From NCBI GenBank assembly GCA_022709445.1, contig JAKLIU010000107.1, positions 1-6,951 on the forward strand: a stretch of 6,951 nucleotides of DNA. Direction: 5' to 3'. This document shows positions 5,459 through 6,951 of this stretch, piece after piece (the first letter of the stretch is position 1; every line of letters begins with the position of its first letter). Source of the stretch: Spirochaetota bacterium. Lineage in GTDB: Bacteria > Spirochaetota > Spirochaetia > Treponematales > UBA12059. Made by a program: the position numbers and the translations under genes. The notes under the pieces are model-generated. The model made no database searches. It was not told where the DNA came from and saw nothing but the letters and a program-made list of their open reading frames with translations.

Positions 5459-6444
5459 CACCATTTGATGATGGTCCCGCCGTAGGTCAGGCCCGCTCCG
5501 AAGCCCATGGTCATGACCAGGTCGCCCTTGGCCAGGAGTCCCTTTTCGGCCATCTCCGAGAGGGCTATGGGGACGGAAGCCGCCGACGTGTTGGCGAACT
5601 CTTCTATATTCATGTAGAAGCGGTCCTCGGGCAGGCCGAAGCGCTTGGCGGCAGCCTGCACGATGCGCAGGTTGGCCTGGTGCGGCACTATCCACTTGAA
5701 GTCGTTGATGTCCATCCCGGATTTGGAGAGCAGGTTGTCCATGACGTCCGTGATGGCCTTGACCGCGAACATGTAGACGCTCTTGCCGTCCATCTCGATC
5801 TTGGCGGGCCTGGAGTAGTCCCCGTCGCGGCCGAAGGCCGTTTCGCGGGCGGGCTGCTTGAGGTAGAGGGCTTCGTAGCCCTCGCCCTTGGCCCGCAGCC
5901 AGGAGTGCAGGACGCCGCGTCCGTCCTCGGTCGGGCTCTTCTTCAGCACGGCGGCCGCCGCGCCGTCCCCGAAGAGCACGCAGGTGGCGCGGTCTTCCCA
6001 GTCCACGATGCGGGACAGGGTCTCCGCGCCTATGACCAGGGCGGTGGAGCGTCCGTCGGAGGCCAGCATGGAGGCGGCCACGTCCAGCCCGTAGATGAAG
6101 CCGGTGCAGCCGGCTGTTATGTCGAAGGCGGCGGCGTTCTTGGCGCCTATCTTGGACTGTACGATGCAGGCTGTCGACGGGAAGCCGAAGTAGTCGGGGG
6201 TGGCGCTGGCCAGGACGATCAGGTCGATGTCCTCCGGGGCCACGCCCGCGACGGCCATTGCCTTCGCGGCCGCGTCGGCGGCCAGGTCGCTGGTCCTGAG
6301 CCCGTCGGCGGCGTAATGCCTGGTTCCTATCCCGGTGTGGGAACGGATCCATTCATCGGTGGTATCGACGCGCTTGGCCAGGTCGTCGTTGGTCATGCGG
6401 ACGGATGGAATGCACGAGCCCATGCCCGCGATGTGAATCGACAT
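5458..6444 (-). CDS. fabH: 3-oxoacyl-[acyl-carrier-protein] synthase III FabH
   Basis: FabH starts fatty-acid synthesis by condensing an acyl-CoA primer, typically acetyl-CoA, with malonyl-ACP. The protein is 328 residues, close to other FabH enzymes. The Cys-His-Asn triad is intact: C113 in DITAGCTGFIYGL, H255 in PHQANLRI and N285 in EEFANTSAASVP. WIRSHTGIGTRH (32-43) is the N-terminal family motif, LFGDGAAAAVL (157-167) lies in the core, and GFGAGLTYGG (314-323) closes the fold. The ATG has AAGGAGG seven bases upstream and the family N-terminus fits. It follows a strong promoter and is the first gene of the fab cluster. The common neighbours rpmF and plsX are not upstream. Chain-length or branched-primer preference cannot be read from the sequence. 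Confidence 0.96.
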   Translation of the reverse strand: MSIHIAGMGSCIPSVRMTNDDLAKRVDTTDEWIRSHTGIGTRHYAADGLRTSDLAADAAAKAMAVAGVAPEDIDLIVLASATPDYFGFPSTACIVQSKIGAKNAAAFDITAGCTGFIYGLDVAASMLASDGRSTALVIGAETLSRIVDWEDRATCVLFGDGAAAAVLKKSPTEDGRGVLHSWLRAKGEGYEALYLKQPARETAFGRDGDYSRPAKIEMDGKSVYMFAVKAITDVMDNLLSKSGMDINDFKWIVPHQANLRIVQAAAKRFGLPEDRFYMNIEEFANTSAASVPIALSEMAEKGLLAKGDLVMTMGFGAGLTYGGTIIKW

Positions 6445-6477
6445 TTCTTCGCCTCCTTGACAAAAACAGCTTAAAAT

Positions 6478-6505
6478 GTCACAAGAGGATGATGCCTCAT
6501 GTGAC
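6478..6505. promoter_or_regulatory. 28-bp interrupted dyad centred on the fabH -10 (candidate operator)
   Basis: The plus strand reads GTCACAAGAGG, six bases, CCTCATGTGAC. The arms match at 10 of 11 positions, and the six central bases are exactly the -10 hexamer of the fabH promoter. A protein bound here would block RNA polymerase. Because the predicted start (about 6482) lies inside it, the dyad is not transcribed whole, so a DNA-binding role is likelier than an RNA hairpin. The regulator is unknown. Confidence 0.5.
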
Positions 6506-6517
6506 GGTGCCTGTCAA
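6489..6517 (-). promoter_or_regulatory. sigma70-type promoter of fabH and the fab cluster
   Basis: The minus strand has a perfect TTGACA, 17 bases, then CATCAT (four of six -10 matches). The predicted start near 6482 gives a leader of about 38 nt containing the AAGGAGG ribosome site. The weak -10 with a perfect -35 fits a regulated promoter. Confidence 0.6.
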
Positions 6518-6530
6518 TACGTCAGCCGGT

Positions 6531-6567
6531 AAAAATGTCAGATTCCCTCAGCAAACCGGACATTTTT
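6531..6567. repeat. inverted AAAAATGTC/GACATTTTT boxes upstream of the fabH promoter
   Basis: Perfect 9-base arms lie at 6531-6539 and 6559-6567, 19 bases apart. Further copies of AAAATGTCA lie at 6473-6481, next to the -10, and as the near match AAAACTGTCA at 6573-6582. The AT-rich boxes stand out from the GC-rich background. They may be protein-binding sites; which protein is not known. Confidence 0.4.
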
Positions 6568-6666
6568 CCTGCAAAACTGTCATGCGCCCGTTCAGTCATG
6601 ACCCCGGGTGCGCGGGGCTGCGCTGATTGGTGCGTTTTTTATCGAAGCGATCGACAGCGAAGGTTA

Positions 6667-6700
6667 GACGCGCCCGCAGCGCATCGGTTGCGGGCGCGTC
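6667..6700 (-). terminator. 12-bp GC-rich stem-loop after the upstream membrane-protein gene
   Basis: A perfect 12-bp stem (GACGCGCCCGCA and TGCGGGCGCGTC, 10-base loop) begins 14 bases after the stop of the upstream gene. The following bases, TAACCTT, are only slightly U-rich. It probably insulates the fab promoter from upstream transcription, like the stem after fabV. Confidence 0.55.
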
Positions 6701-6714
6701 CGGAGGCGGGAGTA

Positions 6715-6951
6715 TCAGGCAGCGCGTGTCGAGGGGCGGGAACGGTACACGGCGACCAGGGAGACGATCGCGGAGAAGGCCAGGCCGGCCATGGGCAGGA
6801 GCTTGGCGGCGCTTGTGTCGGTGACGAAGCTGCCCGCCGTGCCCATGGCGTAGCCGCCGATGATGGCGACCAGGGCCAGGGCGGGATCCATCCGCCGCTT
6901 GCCGGCGAAGATGATGGCCACGAAGAGCACGGGCACCAGGCCCGCGGTGTA
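6715..6951 (-). CDS. C-terminal end of a multi-pass membrane protein (5' end outside window)
   Basis: The last 78 residues are visible and the frame is open to the window edge. It holds three hydrophobic segments: about 3-16 (AGLVPVLFVAIIFA), 23-43 (PALALVAIIGGYAMGTAGSF region) and 52-69 (LPMAGLAFSAIVSLVAVY). The basic stretch GKRRMD lies between the first two and a basic tail RSRPSTRAA follows the last. A GTG at 6936 could serve as a start but has no ribosome site and would cut into the first membrane segment, so the gene almost certainly continues. The pattern resembles the end of sodium:solute symporters, but this is only a resemblance and I do not name it. It ends before a strong stem-loop and is probably transcribed separately from fabH. 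Confidence 0.7.
   Translation of the reverse strand, partial: YTAGLVPVLFVAIIFAGKRRMDPALALVAIIGGYAMGTAGSFVTDTSAAKLLPMAGLAFSAIVSLVAVYRSRPSTRAA

Noticed and set aside
6478..6505. Rex or HcpR/CRP-type operator
   Set aside because: TTGTGA half sites are present, but the 16-base separation between TCACA and TGTGA does not fit the 6-8 base spacing of those regulators.

Overview
The window is high-GC DNA (roughly two thirds G+C) in which every gene I can support lies on the minus strand, so the reading order runs from high to low coordinates. I suspect a Desulfovibrionales-like or other high-GC Gram-negative bacterium, from the mix of FabV/TER-type reductase, RsmE variant and base composition. No single sequence proves this placement.

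In transcription order: the 3' end of a multi-pass membrane protein (6951-6715) is followed by a strong 12-bp stem. Next is a 270-base regulatory gap with a clear sigma70-type promoter (TTGACA-N17-CATCAT) whose -10 hexamer sits in the centre of a 28-bp dyad. Four type II fatty-acid-synthesis genes follow: fabH (condensing enzyme III), fabF (condensing enzyme II), fabZ (3-hydroxyacyl-ACP dehydratase) and a FabV/TER-type enoyl reductase. fabF, fabZ and fabV overlap by 4 nt at each junction (ATGA and GTGA) and are probably translationally coupled. fabH is separated from fabF by a 247-base gap holding two tandem 38-bp palindromic repeats with a compensatory base change, a third hairpin, a probable internal promoter and a structured fabF leader.

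After fabV there is another GC-rich stem and a ~308-base stretch without a convincing gene. Then come rsmE (16S rRNA m3U1498 methyltransferase) and, from its own good promoter overlapping the rsmE stop codon, a CNNM/HlyC/CorC-family membrane protein with CBS domains that runs off the left edge.

Together FabH, FabF, FabZ and FabV supply initiation, condensation, dehydration and the last reduction of the elongation cycle. The ketoreductase (FabG), ACP and malonyl transacylase (FabD) are absent here and must be encoded elsewhere. I see no mobile element, CRISPR array, tRNA or rRNA. The enzymes are known families; the least explained parts are the repeat block between fabH and fabF and the dyad at the fabH promoter.
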